Below are positions 6,293 through 14,884 of a DNA stretch of 28,128 nt, piece by piece. Below the pieces are notes generated by a model. It was not told the origin of the DNA and made no database searches. It worked only from the letters and a program-made list of their open reading frames with translations. Both the position numbers and the translations under genes were made by a program. Within the stretch, counting starts at the first letter, position 1. Every line of letters starts with the position of its first letter. The DNA comes from Ruminococcus sp. UBA3767. Its GTDB lineage: Bacteria > Bacillota > Clostridia > Oscillospirales > Ruminococcaceae. Where the stretch lies: contig DFFV01000002.1 of the NCBI GenBank assembly GCA_002371625.1, forward strand, positions 1 to 28,128. The letters run 5' to 3'.

Positions 6293-8683
6293 ATGATGGA
6301 TAAAATGAATTTTGAACAGGCGATCGTTAGCGATCTTATGCGCAAATACAGCACCACGATCGAGAATGCGCTCGACTGGCAGCTGCACGAGGCTGTTTCG
6401 GCGGCGGTGATGGAACACATCTCACAGGGACATTCCCAAAGCGTTGAAAAGCACCTTTCGGGCAGACGTGCGATGTATCTTTCTATGGAATTCCTGATGG
6501 GACGTGCGGTGCACAACAATATCCTGTGCGCAGGACTTTACGATGAAATAGAGGCTGAGCTGGGCGCTCACGGCAGAAGCCTTGACGACCTTGAGGACAT
6601 CGAAGACGCTGCACTTGGAAACGGCGGTCTGGGCAGACTTGCTGCCTGCTTTCTCGATTCGGCAGCGGCACTTGATCTTCCGCTGGACGGCTACGGGATA
6701 AGATATAAATACGGTCTTTTCAAGCAGAAGATCGTTGACGGCTTCCAGAAAGAAGAAGCTGACGACTGGACGAAATACGGCGATCCCTGGTCAAAGCGCT
6801 GCGAACAGGACAGCGTTGTTATCAGCTACGGCGACCGCAGCGTCAAGGCTGTGCCTTATGATATGCCGATAATCGGCTACGGCACTGACAATATCGGCAA
6901 CCTGCGCTTGTGGCAGGCCGAAGCGGTAGGCGGATTTGATTTCAACAAGTTCAACGACGGCGACTATTCGGGTGCGCAGGCTGAGATAAATTCCGCTGAG
7001 GACATCTCCCGTGTGCTTTACCCGAACGATAACACAAGCGAGGGCAAAAAGCTCAGGCTGGAGCAGGAATATTTCTTCTCGGCAGCCTCGGTGACCGATG
7101 CGCTTAAAAAGCACAAAGCACGTTTCGGCAGCCTTGATGAGCTTGAAAAGTATGTCACTATACAGCTAAACGATACTCACCCGGTCATTGCCATACCCGA
7201 GCTTATAAGGCAGCTCGTCTGCGAGGGGTACGAGTTTGATGAGGCGTTTGAAAAAGCACACAGGATATTCAATTACACCAACCACACCATAATGGCTGAG
7301 GCGCTGGAGAAATGGGACTGCTCGCTCGTTGAATCAACTGTGCCCGAGGTCTACACTTACATTCTGATGATAAACGAAAGATTTATCAGAGATATGTATG
7401 CCAAAGGCATGGATAAAAAGGACATCGCAAAGATACAGCCCGTTTCGGACGGCAAGGTCAACATGGCTTTCATGGCTATTTACGTTTCGTCATACGTCAA
7501 CGGTGTGGCTGAGATCCACACAGAGATCCTTAAAAAAGATGCTCTTAAAGCGTGGTATGAGCTTTACCCCGAGAGATTCCAGAACAAGACCAACGGCATT
7601 ACCCAAAGGCGCTGGCTCGCACTTTGCAACAAGGAGCTTTCTGCTCTGATAACCGAGCTGCTCGGCAGCGATGACTGGATAAAGGATCTTGACAGGCTAA
7701 GGGAACTTGAAAAATACGCTGACGACGAAAATGTGCTGCGCCGTTTCATTGCGATAAAGCGCACCAAAAAAGCTCAGCTGGCAATGTACATAAAGCAGCA
7801 TGACGGCGTTGAGATAGACGAGAACACGATATTTGATATTCAGATAAAAAGGCTGCACGAATACAAAAGGCAGCTGCTGAACGCACTTTCGATAATCTAC
7901 ATCTACTTTGGCATAAAGGACGGCACGATAAAGGATTTCACCCCGACAACGTTCATCTTCGGCGCTAAGTCAGCGCCGGGCTACCGCAGAGCAAAGGCTA
8001 TAATCAAGCTGATCGGCGAGATAGGCAAAATGGTGCAGGCTGATGAAGCGACAAGGGATCTTATCAAGGTCGTTTTTGTACAGAATTACAACGTTTCCTA
8101 TGCGCAAAAGCTCGTTCCTGCGGCAGATGTTTCGGAGCAGATCTCCACTGCCGGCACCGAGGCGAGCGGAACGGGCAACATGAAGCTGATGCTCAACGGT
8201 GCAGTTACGCTGGGGACTTATGACGGTGCTAATGTTGAGATAGCTCAGGAAGCAGGCGAGGAAAACAACTACATCTTCGGCGCAAGAGTTGAGCAGCTCA
8301 GCGAGATAATGCCAAAATACGATCCGAGAAAGCTGATATTTGAAAACGAAAAGATAGGCAGAGTTCTTGAAAAGCTGATAGACGGCTCGTTTGATGACGG
8401 CGGTGTGCCTTCGGACTGCGAGGGCAGCTTTAAGGAGCTTTACAAGGCACTGACCGACGGTGCGAGCTGGCACGTTCCCGACCACTACTATGTTGTGGGC
8501 GACCTTGAGGACTATGTGAACATAAAGCTCAGATGCAACAGCGATTTCAGGGACGAGCTGAAGTTTGCAAGAAAATGCTGGCTGAATATGTGCAGCGCAG
8601 GCAAGTTCTCCTCAGACAGGACGATAAAGGATTACGCCGAGAATATCTGGCACATCTCCCCTGTCGGTAGGGAGGGTTGCTGA
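6293..8683 (+). CDS. glgP: Glycogen/maltodextrin phosphorylase (GT35)
   Basis: It phosphorolyses the non-reducing ends of alpha-1,4-glucans to glucose-1-phosphate using pyridoxal phosphate. It has 796 residues, normal for bacterial phosphorylases. Signatures include ALGNGGLGRLAACFLDS near the N terminus, the NDTHP and QIKRLHEYKRQLLN segments, and the PLP site EASGTGNMKLMLNG, with Lys631 as the Schiff-base lysine. The open frame runs back to 6122 inside malQ, but that part has no family similarity. AAGGA at 6283-6287 places initiation at ATG 6293 or the next ATG at 6296. Its stop TGA overlaps the PAP2 start codon by one base, so translation is coupled. MalQ supplies its longer chains. Confidence 0.97.
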   Translation: MMDKMNFEQAIVSDLMRKYSTTIENALDWQLHEAVSAAVMEHISQGHSQSVEKHLSGRRAMYLSMEFLMGRAVHNNILCAGLYDEIEAELGAHGRSLDDLEDIEDAALGNGGLGRLAACFLDSAAALDLPLDGYGIRYKYGLFKQKIVDGFQKEEADDWTKYGDPWSKRCEQDSVVISYGDRSVKAVPYDMPIIGYGTDNIGNLRLWQAEAVGGFDFNKFNDGDYSGAQAEINSAEDISRVLYPNDNTSEGKKLRLEQEYFFSAASVTDALKKHKARFGSLDELEKYVTIQLNDTHPVIAIPELIRQLVCEGYEFDEAFEKAHRIFNYTNHTIMAEALEKWDCSLVESTVPEVYTYILMINERFIRDMYAKGMDKKDIAKIQPVSDGKVNMAFMAIYVSSYVNGVAEIHTEILKKDALKAWYELYPERFQNKTNGITQRRWLALCNKELSALITELLGSDDWIKDLDRLRELEKYADDENVLRRFIAIKRTKKAQLAMYIKQHDGVEIDENTIFDIQIKRLHEYKRQLLNALSIIYIYFGIKDGTIKDFTPTTFIFGAKSAPGYRRAKAIIKLIGEIGKMVQADEATRDLIKVVFVQNYNVSYAQKLVPAADVSEQISTAGTEASGTGNMKLMLNGAVTLGTYDGANVEIAQEAGEENNYIFGARVEQLSEIMPKYDPRKLIFENEKIGRVLEKLIDGSFDDGGVPSDCEGSFKELYKALTDGASWHVPDHYYVVGDLEDYVNIKLRCNSDFRDELKFARKCWLNMCSAGKFSSDRTIKDYAENIWHISPVGREGC

Positions 8684-9237
8684 TGGGCTGGGAAGCAGAT
8701 GTTCTGCTGTGGATACAGGACAACATAAGAAACCCGATACTGACTCCTATAACAAAGCTGTTTGCCCTGATAGGCAACCACGGAGAGTTCTCGATAGCTG
8801 TGGCGCTGCTGTTTATGATATGGCCGAAATACCGCAAGCAAGGGTATGTGATAGCCATATCGCTGGCAAGCTCGGCGCTTGTGAGCGGACTGATAAAACA
8901 CATTGTCGGCAGAACACGGCCTTACAACGCAATAGACGGGCTTGAACCGCTGGTGAGCAAGCTGAGCGATTCCTCGTTCCCGTCGGGACATTCATCGGCT
9001 GCATTCGGGTGTATGTTCGTTGTATTTCTGCTGCTGCCGAAAAGATACGGGATACCTGCCTTGTGTTACAGCATATTTATGGCGCTGTCACGGCTTTATC
9101 TCGGCGTACACTACCCTACCGATGTTATTGCGGGCACGCTGCTTGGGATATTCTTTGCGGTCGTGACCACAACGGTCTACAAGAAAAAATTTGCACCTGC
9201 TCTTCCTGCTGAGGAGCTTGGAAAGGATAATGAGTAA
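8683..9237 (+). CDS. PAP2-family membrane phosphatase
   Basis: This is a 184-residue integral membrane protein with the full PAP2 acid phosphatase signature: K72-x6-R79-P80 (KHIVGRTRP), P100-S-G-H103, and S136-R-x5-H143-x3-D147 (SRLYLGVHYPTD). His103 and His143 would be the catalytic pair. Hydrophobic segments flank the motifs. Family members remove phosphate from lipid pyrophosphates such as undecaprenyl pyrophosphate or from phosphatidate; which one applies here is not shown. GGGAGGG lies 6 bp before ATG 8683, favouring it over an upstream in-frame TTG at 8677. It overlaps the glgP stop by one base and ends right against the next start. Its place in a glycogen operon has no obvious functional reason. 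Confidence 0.93.
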   Translation: MGWEADVLLWIQDNIRNPILTPITKLFALIGNHGEFSIAVALLFMIWPKYRKQGYVIAISLASSALVSGLIKHIVGRTRPYNAIDGLEPLVSKLSDSSFPSGHSSAAFGCMFVVFLLLPKRYGIPALCYSIFMALSRLYLGVHYPTDVIAGTLLGIFFAVVTTTVYKKKFAPALPAEELGKDNE

Positions 9238-11253
9238 ATGGAAGAAAACAAGAAAGACAAACGCAATTTTGAGATACCACGCCCCGAGTTCCCCAAAAGA
9301 GCTGTTATAACAGGCGGTATGCCATACGGCAACAAGGAGCTGCACTTCGGTCATGTCGGCGGTATGCTCGTGTTTGCGGATACTTATGCAAGGTTCCTGC
9401 GTGACAGGATAGGCAGTGAAAATGTTATTTTCGTAACAGGCACAGACTGCTACGGTTCACCGATAGCAGAGGGCTGGAGAAAAAAAGTCGAGGACGGCGA
9501 GTTTGAGGGCAGCCTTGAGGACTTTGTGCGCTCAAACCACAACAAGCAGGCGCAGACACTTGAAAAATATGCGATAAAGCCTAACCTGTTTGCCGCTTCG
9601 GGACTTGACAGGAGCAAGGAGATCCACGCTGAATTCACCAAGGAATTCCTCACCTCCCTTTTTGAAAAGGGACAGCTTGAAAAAATATCTACAATGCAGT
9701 TTTTTGACGAGAAAGCAGGCGTTTTCCTCAACGGAAGACAGGTAGTGGGCAAATGCCCCGTTGACGGCTGCACCTCGGAAAAAGGCTACGCAGACGAGTG
9801 CGATATGGGACACCAGTATATGCCCGAGAACCTCGTTGACCCGATAAGCACGCTGACAGGCGAAAAGCCGACGATGAAGCCTGTCACCAACTGGTACTTC
9901 AAGCTGACGGACTACGAGAAGCTGCTGCAGGAGTGGGTGGAAAAAATGCAGAAGCGCAAGGATATACGCCCTGTTGTGTGGAAAACTATATCCGAATTCC
10001 TCAAGCCGCCTGTGATCTATGTTAAGCGTGAGTTTGAGGAAAAATACAAGCAGATCACGGCGCAGCTGCCGCAGCACAAATATATCGAGGAGCCTAAAAA
10101 GCCTTCGTTCACTATCGCATTTACTGCGCTTGCCGACTGCGAGCAGGCTTGCAGGGTGCTTACCGCAAACGGCATAAGATACCGCACAGGCAAAAAGCTC
10201 GTTCCTTTCAGACTTACAGGAAATATTGAATGGGGCGTGCCTGCGCCGAAATTTGAAAAGGACGGCGAGGACCTTACCGTATGGGTTTGGCCTGAATCGC
10301 TGTGGGCACCTATCTCATTTACGCAGACCTACCTTGAATCTCAGGGCAGGGACAAGGGTGAATGGAAAGACTACTGGTGCTCGAAGGATGCAACCGTTTT
10401 CCAGTTCATCGGTCAGGATAACATCTATTTCTACGGTATTGCCGAGCCTGCTATGTGGATGGCTCAGCAGGCAGCGGAAAAGAAAACTGCCGATGTTCCC
10501 GACGGCGAGCTGCAAATGCCTGTTATAGTTGCAAACCACCACATTCTTTTCCTTGATAAAAAGGCTTCAAGCTCAGGCGCAGTCAAGCCGCCTATGGCAG
10601 ATGAGCTGCTGAATTACTACACTCCCGAGCAGCTGAGGATGCACTGGCTGGGACTTGGACTTGGACAGCGTTCTGTCAGCTTTATGCCAAAGCCGTTCAA
10701 CCCCGATGCAAAGGCCGATGAGCAGGATCCCGTTGTAAAGGACGGACTGCTGCTTTCAAATGTTTACAACAGAATTATCAGAACGGCTTTCTATACCGCA
10801 CAAAAGGAGCTTGACGGCGTACTGCCGACAAATGCTCCGAGCGAAAAGATTCTTGCCGAGGGCAAAAAAGCAGTGCTTGATTACGAGCGTCAGATGTCAA
10901 GGTTTGCGTTCCACCAGTGCACTTATGTGCTTGACAGCTACATCAGGAACGCAAGCAAGTATATGGCAAAGGCACTCAAGCCGGGCGAGCAGTCGAAAGA
11001 AGAGCTTTCGCAGGCACTTGCGGACATTTTCTACATCATCAGGATAGCTGCGATACTGCTGCACCCGATGGCGCCGTTTGGCACAGAAAAGGTGCGTGAG
11101 TATCTCGGCGTTGGTGAGGAGTTCTGGAGCTGGGAGCACATTTTTGAGCCTGTTTCCTATTTCACGGGCGAAAACCACAAGCTCAAATTCCTGCCGCCAA
11201 GGACCGACTTTTTCACAAGGCACGAGAGCCAGTTCGCACAGTCAGAGGAATAA
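9238..11253 (+). CDS. Methionyl-tRNA synthetase-like class I aminoacyl-tRNA ligase, divergent
   Basis: This 671-residue protein has the MetRS class I layout. The HIGH box is H36-F-G-H39 in KELHFGHVGG, TGTDCYGSPIAEGW stands where MetRS usually has TGTDEHG, and a Cys-rich knuckle reads CPVDGC...DEC..GH. The shared WGVPAP box is present, followed by GQDNIYFYGI. An alpha-helical anticodon-binding region follows. The KMSKS box reads K442-A-S-S-S446, so the second lysine is replaced. About 50-60 residues (roughly 265-325) are inserted between the connective region and WGVPAP. No C-terminal tRNA-binding (EMAP) domain is seen. I believe a similar divergent paralogue occurs in other clostridia, but cannot confirm that here. 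It starts directly after the PAP2 stop; AAAGGA is about 11 bp upstream. A terminator follows at 11289. Confidence 0.85.
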   Translation: MEENKKDKRNFEIPRPEFPKRAVITGGMPYGNKELHFGHVGGMLVFADTYARFLRDRIGSENVIFVTGTDCYGSPIAEGWRKKVEDGEFEGSLEDFVRSNHNKQAQTLEKYAIKPNLFAASGLDRSKEIHAEFTKEFLTSLFEKGQLEKISTMQFFDEKAGVFLNGRQVVGKCPVDGCTSEKGYADECDMGHQYMPENLVDPISTLTGEKPTMKPVTNWYFKLTDYEKLLQEWVEKMQKRKDIRPVVWKTISEFLKPPVIYVKREFEEKYKQITAQLPQHKYIEEPKKPSFTIAFTALADCEQACRVLTANGIRYRTGKKLVPFRLTGNIEWGVPAPKFEKDGEDLTVWVWPESLWAPISFTQTYLESQGRDKGEWKDYWCSKDATVFQFIGQDNIYFYGIAEPAMWMAQQAAEKKTADVPDGELQMPVIVANHHILFLDKKASSSGAVKPPMADELLNYYTPEQLRMHWLGLGLGQRSVSFMPKPFNPDAKADEQDPVVKDGLLLSNVYNRIIRTAFYTAQKELDGVLPTNAPSEKILAEGKKAVLDYERQMSRFAFHQCTYVLDSYIRNASKYMAKALKPGEQSKEELSQALADIFYIIRIAAILLHPMAPFGTEKVREYLGVGEEFWSWEHIFEPVSYFTGENHKLKFLPPRTDFFTRHESQFAQSEE

Positions 11254-11288
11254 AGCTGTAACACTGCACAAAACAACTTGATATCAAC

Positions 11289-11320
11289 AAGCCGTATAGA
11301 ATTCTATCTATGCGGCTTTT
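11289..11320 (+). terminator. Terminator of the malQ operon (first of two twin hairpins)
   Basis: AGCCGTATAGA pairs with TCTATGCGGCT (one T-G pair) around ATTCTA, followed by TTTTG. It lies 36 bp after the stop at 11253. The stem is base-for-base the same as that of the hairpin at 11462. Confidence 0.82.
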
Positions 11321-11461
11321 GTCTGTCGATAAACTATAAAAAATGTGACCGAAGGGGTTTTAGGGGGCGATCGGAAAGCCCCCTGATCAGGACGGTCAGA
11401 GTTGTTTACAGATTAACTTTTTGCCCGGCATTTCACTCAGATAGGGTTTTGCCGCAAGCCG
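11321..11461 (+). other. Gene-free structured segment between two twin terminators; candidate small RNA or relic element
   Basis: No open frame of note and no tRNA is present. The segment can fold: TGACCG (11346-11351) pairs with CGGTCA (11393-11398), enclosing a GGGGGC/GCCCCC hairpin (11363-11368 with 11378-11383) and an 8-bp palindrome CTGATCAG. It lies between hairpins with identical stems, so it could be a short non-coding RNA, the remains of a repeat element, or a duplication of the terminator. I do not recognise a known RNA family. Together with its flanks it accounts for the stretch 11254-11618, which has no gene; strand is a guess. Confidence 0.35.
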
Positions 11462-11494
11462 AAGCCGTATAGAGTTTCATCTATGCGGCTTTTT
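11462..11494 (+). terminator. Second twin terminator hairpin
   Basis: AGCCGTATAGA pairs with TCTATGCGGCT around GTTTCA and is followed by TTTTC. It copies the stem of the hairpin at 11289 and differs only in the loop. It has no gene directly before it, so it would end any transcript reading through or starting in 11321-11461. Confidence 0.78.
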
Positions 11495-11556
11495 CTTTCA
11501 GGCTATTGTTTTGCACATTTTTATGCCGCCTTTATAATAAAAATTGTGCAAAATGC

Positions 11557-11585
11557 TTGAAAAAGCAAAAGTCATGTGGTATAAT
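11557..11585 (+). promoter_or_regulatory. Sigma-A promoter of the metallo-beta-lactamase gene
   Basis: TTGAAA (11557-11562), a 17-bp spacer and TATAAT (11580-11585) are present, with extended -10 TGG before the hexamer. The first nine bases from the -35 and the last twelve ending at the -10 match the promoter at 23760. Confidence 0.87.
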
Positions 11586-11618
11586 TAAAGCATCAAAAAG
11601 AATCGAGGCGAGAGCTTT

Positions 11619-13205
11619 ATGAAACTTGTTTTTATCGGTGCTGCACATGAGGTAACGGGCAGCTGCACTTATATCGAAGCCTGCGGAAAAAAATTCCTTG
11701 TTGACTTCGGAATGGAGCAGGGCATAAACTATTTTGAAAATGCCAAAGTCCCCTGTCCGCCCTCGGTGATAGATTTTGTGCTGCTCACACACGCTCACAT
11801 CGACCATTCGGGCTTGCTGCCGCTGCTGTATGCAGGCGGCTTCTCGGGGCAGATACACGCCACAAAGGCGACCTGCAACCTTTGCTCGATAATGCTGCGT
11901 GACTCTGCGCATATACAGGAGTTTGAAGCTGAGTGGCGTTCAAGAAAGGGCAAGCGCAAAGGCAAGGAAGAGGTCGAGCCGCTATATACTATGGCTGACG
12001 CAGAGGGCGCTATCTCCTGCTTTGTGCCGCATGGATACGACAGCGAGATAGAAATTTGCGAGGGCATAAGGGTGCGCTATACCGATGCGGGACATCTGCT
12101 GGGTTCTTCAAGCATTGAGCTTTGGCTCACTGAGGACGGGCAAACACGGAAGCTGGTATTCTCAGGCGATATAGGCAACCACAAACAGCCGCTGATACGT
12201 GATCCGCAGTATGTTGACGAGGCGGACTACGTTATAATGGAAGCCACCTACGGCAACAGGAGGCATGAGCCTGTGCAGGACTATGTAACTGCGTTTGCAC
12301 AGGTGATACAAAGGACGTTCGACAGAGGCGGAAATGTCGTTATCCCTTCATTTGCTGTCGGAAGAACGCAGGAGCTGCTTTATTTCCTGAGGCAGATAAA
12401 AGCCGAGGGGCTTATCAAAAACCATGCTAACTTCCCTGTTTATGTCGATTCTCCGCTTGCGATAGAGGCAACAAGGGTATTTATCGAGAACAAGGAATCC
12501 TGCTTTGACGAGGAAGCGATGGAATTCGTAAACAAGGGCATAAATCCGATAACCTTTGATGATCTGTACCTTGCGACCACAAGTGACGAATCTCGTGCGA
12601 TAAACTTTAACAGCACACCCAAAATAATCATCTCCGCCAGCGGAATGTGCGAGGCAGGACGCATAAAACACCACCTCAAGCATAATCTGTGGAAGAGCGA
12701 GAACACGGTGCTGTTTGTCGGCTACCAGGCGCTAAACACGCTGGGCAGGAGCCTTGTTGAAGGCGCAAAAACCGTTAAGCTGTTCGGTGAAGAAATAACC
12801 GTAAAGGCTGAGATACTCGTGCTTGCCGGAATAAGCGGACACGCAGATGTTGACGGGCTCAATGCCTGGATAAGCAGCATTAAGGGCATTAAAAAGGTGT
12901 TTGTCAACCACTCGGAAGCAAGCATCGCAGATGAGTACACCGCTCACCTTAAAAACGATTACCGCCTTGAAGCGTACGCTCCTTACAGCGGTGCTGAGCT
13001 GGATATACTCACGGGCGAGTTCGTTAACGCCGCACCGATACCTGTTGAAAAGAAGTCCAAGGGATATTCGCCGAGCTATCAGCGCCTTGTTGCATCACTT
13101 GAAAGGCTCACCGCACTTATCAACAAAAGCTCGGGGCTTACCAATAAGGAGCTTGCAAAGATGACAGATACGCTGAACAATCTTTGCTCCAAGTGGGAGG
13201 ATTAG
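11619..13205 (+). CDS. MBL-fold beta-CASP ribonuclease-type hydrolase (YSH1/CPSF-like)
   Basis: This 528-residue protein has a metallo-beta-lactamase core with the metal motif H58-A-H60-I-D62-H63 in LTHAHIDHSGLLP. Further ligands are expected in TDAGHLLGSSS, in VFSGDIGN and near the end in GHADVDGLNAW. The beta-CASP insertion is recognisable from MEATYGN, VVIPSFAVGRTQELL and SASGMCEAGRIKHHL. Proteins of this class cut RNA with two zinc ions in the cytosol. It is most like the YSH1 group rather than RNase J, which is larger and carries a C-terminal domain of another type. About 70 residues after the core are not recognised. GAGG lies 10 bp before the ATG. The uridine-kinase-like gene follows after 45 bp and probably shares the transcript. 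Confidence 0.92.
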   Translation: MKLVFIGAAHEVTGSCTYIEACGKKFLVDFGMEQGINYFENAKVPCPPSVIDFVLLTHAHIDHSGLLPLLYAGGFSGQIHATKATCNLCSIMLRDSAHIQEFEAEWRSRKGKRKGKEEVEPLYTMADAEGAISCFVPHGYDSEIEICEGIRVRYTDAGHLLGSSSIELWLTEDGQTRKLVFSGDIGNHKQPLIRDPQYVDEADYVIMEATYGNRRHEPVQDYVTAFAQVIQRTFDRGGNVVIPSFAVGRTQELLYFLRQIKAEGLIKNHANFPVYVDSPLAIEATRVFIENKESCFDEEAMEFVNKGINPITFDDLYLATTSDESRAINFNSTPKIIISASGMCEAGRIKHHLKHNLWKSENTVLFVGYQALNTLGRSLVEGAKTVKLFGEEITVKAEILVLAGISGHADVDGLNAWISSIKGIKKVFVNHSEASIADEYTAHLKNDYRLEAYAPYSGAELDILTGEFVNAAPIPVEKKSKGYSPSYQRLVASLERLTALINKSSGLTNKELAKMTDTLNNLCSKWED

Positions 13206-13250
13206 TTTTTTCTTCCCGTCAATAATCTTACCGAAAGGAATCTGTAAAGT

Positions 13251-14192
13251 ATGAAGATACTCCATGTAAATGCTCTTAACCACCGCATTTTGCAGGACGA
13301 GAAAAAATTCATTTACGAAAGCGACAACAACTATACGCAGCGCCTGATCTCAATTGCGGATAATATCGAAAACTCCAAGGATACCAAACCTATCGTGCTG
13401 CTTGCAGGTCCTTCAGGTTCGGGAAAAACGACCACAGCTATCAAGATAAGAGAGATACTGCGTGACAGAGGGATAATCAGCTACAATATCTCGCTGGATA
13501 ATTACTTTGTGCCAAAGGAGCGCTTCCCTGTTGATGAGAACGGCAAGGTCGACCTTGAATCGCCTGCGCATATCGACAATGAGCTGTTTATGGAACACAT
13601 GGAGGCGCTTTCAAAGGGCAGAGAGATCACGCTTCCGCTGTTTCGCTTTTCAGACCAGTCACGCCATAAAGGGCCGCAGCTGAAGCGTGAAAAGGACGAT
13701 ATAATTGTGTTTGAGGGCACTCATGCGCTGAACCCGGATATAACCGGCACAACTGCACAATGGGCTCATAAAATGTACGTCAGCGTAAGAACAAGGCTTC
13801 AATATGATGTGAAGGGTGAGGACGACAAGCTGCTTGACCCGGCATACATAAGGCTTATGCGCAGAATAATCAGAGATGTGCTGTTCAGGGGCAGAGATAT
13901 CACTGCGACACTGGATATGTTCGACAGCGTTGAGGCAGGTGAGGTAAAATACATAATGCCGTATAAAAAGCTGGCTGAATACTCGGTCGATTCGTTTATA
14001 CCGTACGAAGCGCCTGCATACAAGAGCTTTGTGCTGGGCAAGCTGAAAAAAGCGATCGAACAGGACAGCAAATACGAACGCTTCAAGCCGATAGTTGAGG
14101 CACTCAACGGGCTTATGGGGATATCGCTTGACAGCATCCCTTCAAATTCGCTCACAAGAGAATTTATCGGCGGCAGTTCGTATTCATACTGA
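13251..14192 (+). CDS. Uridine kinase/phosphoribulokinase-family nucleoside kinase
   Basis: This 313-residue cytosolic P-loop kinase has Walker A G53-PSGSGK-T60, a following SLDNYFVPKERFP segment typical of uridine kinases, and IIVFEGTHALNP as the Walker-B-like strand. A basic stretch RLMRRIIRDVLFRGRD fits the lid region. It would phosphorylate uridine or cytidine, or another nucleoside-like substrate. It is longer than simple Udk (about 210 residues), and lacks room for the TGS domains of the 550-residue clostridial nucleoside kinases. The N-terminal 45 residues are unassigned. AAAGGA is 12 bp from the ATG, a long spacing. It ends before a strong terminator shared with the convergent rubrerythrin gene. 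Confidence 0.9.
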   Translation: MKILHVNALNHRILQDEKKFIYESDNNYTQRLISIADNIENSKDTKPIVLLAGPSGSGKTTTAIKIREILRDRGIISYNISLDNYFVPKERFPVDENGKVDLESPAHIDNELFMEHMEALSKGREITLPLFRFSDQSRHKGPQLKREKDDIIVFEGTHALNPDITGTTAQWAHKMYVSVRTRLQYDVKGEDDKLLDPAYIRLMRRIIRDVLFRGRDITATLDMFDSVEAGEVKYIMPYKKLAEYSVDSFIPYEAPAYKSFVLGKLKKAIEQDSKYERFKPIVEALNGLMGISLDSIPSNSLTREFIGGSSYSY

Positions 14193-14202
14193 TATTATAT
14201 GT

Positions 14203-14232
14203 AAAGGCTTTCTCCGCTTGGGGAAAGCCTTT
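14203..14232. terminator. Bidirectional terminator between converging genes
   Basis: A 13-bp stem AAAGGCTTTCTCC/GGGGAAAGCCTTT with a GCTT loop lies between the kinase stop (14192) and the rubrerythrin stop (14266). Both ends of the stem are A/T rich, so it can serve both strands. Confidence 0.85.
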
Positions 14233-14265
14233 GTTCATGCCGCTGTTTTTCAACTGCACGAACAT

Positions 14266-14865
14266 CTATTTGTACAAGCCCCAGTCCGCCATATCAAGAC
14301 GGATATAATAACCCTGTTCTCCATGGCAGACAGGGCAATTCTGAGGAACTTGTGTGCCTTGATAGATATAGCCGCAGTTGGTGCATATCCAGCTCGTGCC
14401 CTCATCGCTTGAATACAGCTTGTTTTCACGGGCAAGCTGTGCGAACCTTTCAAACCGTTCGCCGTGAGTTTTCTCTATGCCTGCGATATTCTCAAAGTCC
14501 TGCGCTATCTGCGCAAAGCCTTCCTCACGGGCAGTTCTTGCAAATTCGGGATAGATATCGGTGCTTTCGTCTTTTTCGTGCTCTGCGGCATTTTGCAGCA
14601 GGCAGGCGGTATCGCAGCTTTGCTCGTCAACAGGGTACTGCGCATTTACCGTTGTCTGCTCTGCACAGCCGCTTTGCAGGTGTTCATAGAATATCCTTGC
14701 GTGCTCCTTTTCCTGCTTTGCCGTGAACCTGAAAAGGTCGGCAAGGAAAAACTGCTTTTGTGCCTTCAGCTTCTCCTGTGCAATGTCATACCTTTCACGA
14801 GCCTGCGTTTCGCCCGCATAAGCCCTCATAAGATTTTCTCTTGTTTTTGAACTGCAAAGATCCAT
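14266..14865 (-). CDS. rbr: Rubrerythrin (diiron ferritin-like domain plus rubredoxin domain)
   Basis: This 199-residue protein reduces hydrogen peroxide in the cytosol of anaerobes, using electrons passed through its rubredoxin. The four-helix diiron domain shows the Glu/His ligand motifs AGETQARERY, KQEKEHARIFYEH, EHEKDE and GIEKTHGERF. The C-terminal rubredoxin domain has ICTNCGYIY and NCPVCHGEQGYY, four Cys for one iron. An ATG at 14871 is in frame, but GAGAGGAG ends only 1-2 bp before it and 7 bp before the ATG at 14865, so the latter is the likely start. The gene follows ypeB by 19 bp and should share its transcript, which hints at peroxide defence in the spore or forespore; that is inference. 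Confidence 0.95.
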   Translation of the reverse strand: MDLCSSKTRENLMRAYAGETQARERYDIAQEKLKAQKQFFLADLFRFTAKQEKEHARIFYEHLQSGCAEQTTVNAQYPVDEQSCDTACLLQNAAEHEKDESTDIYPEFARTAREEGFAQIAQDFENIAGIEKTHGERFERFAQLARENKLYSSDEGTSWICTNCGYIYQGTQVPQNCPVCHGEQGYYIRLDMADWGLYK

Positions 14866-14884
14866 TTTCATTCTCCTCTCAATA

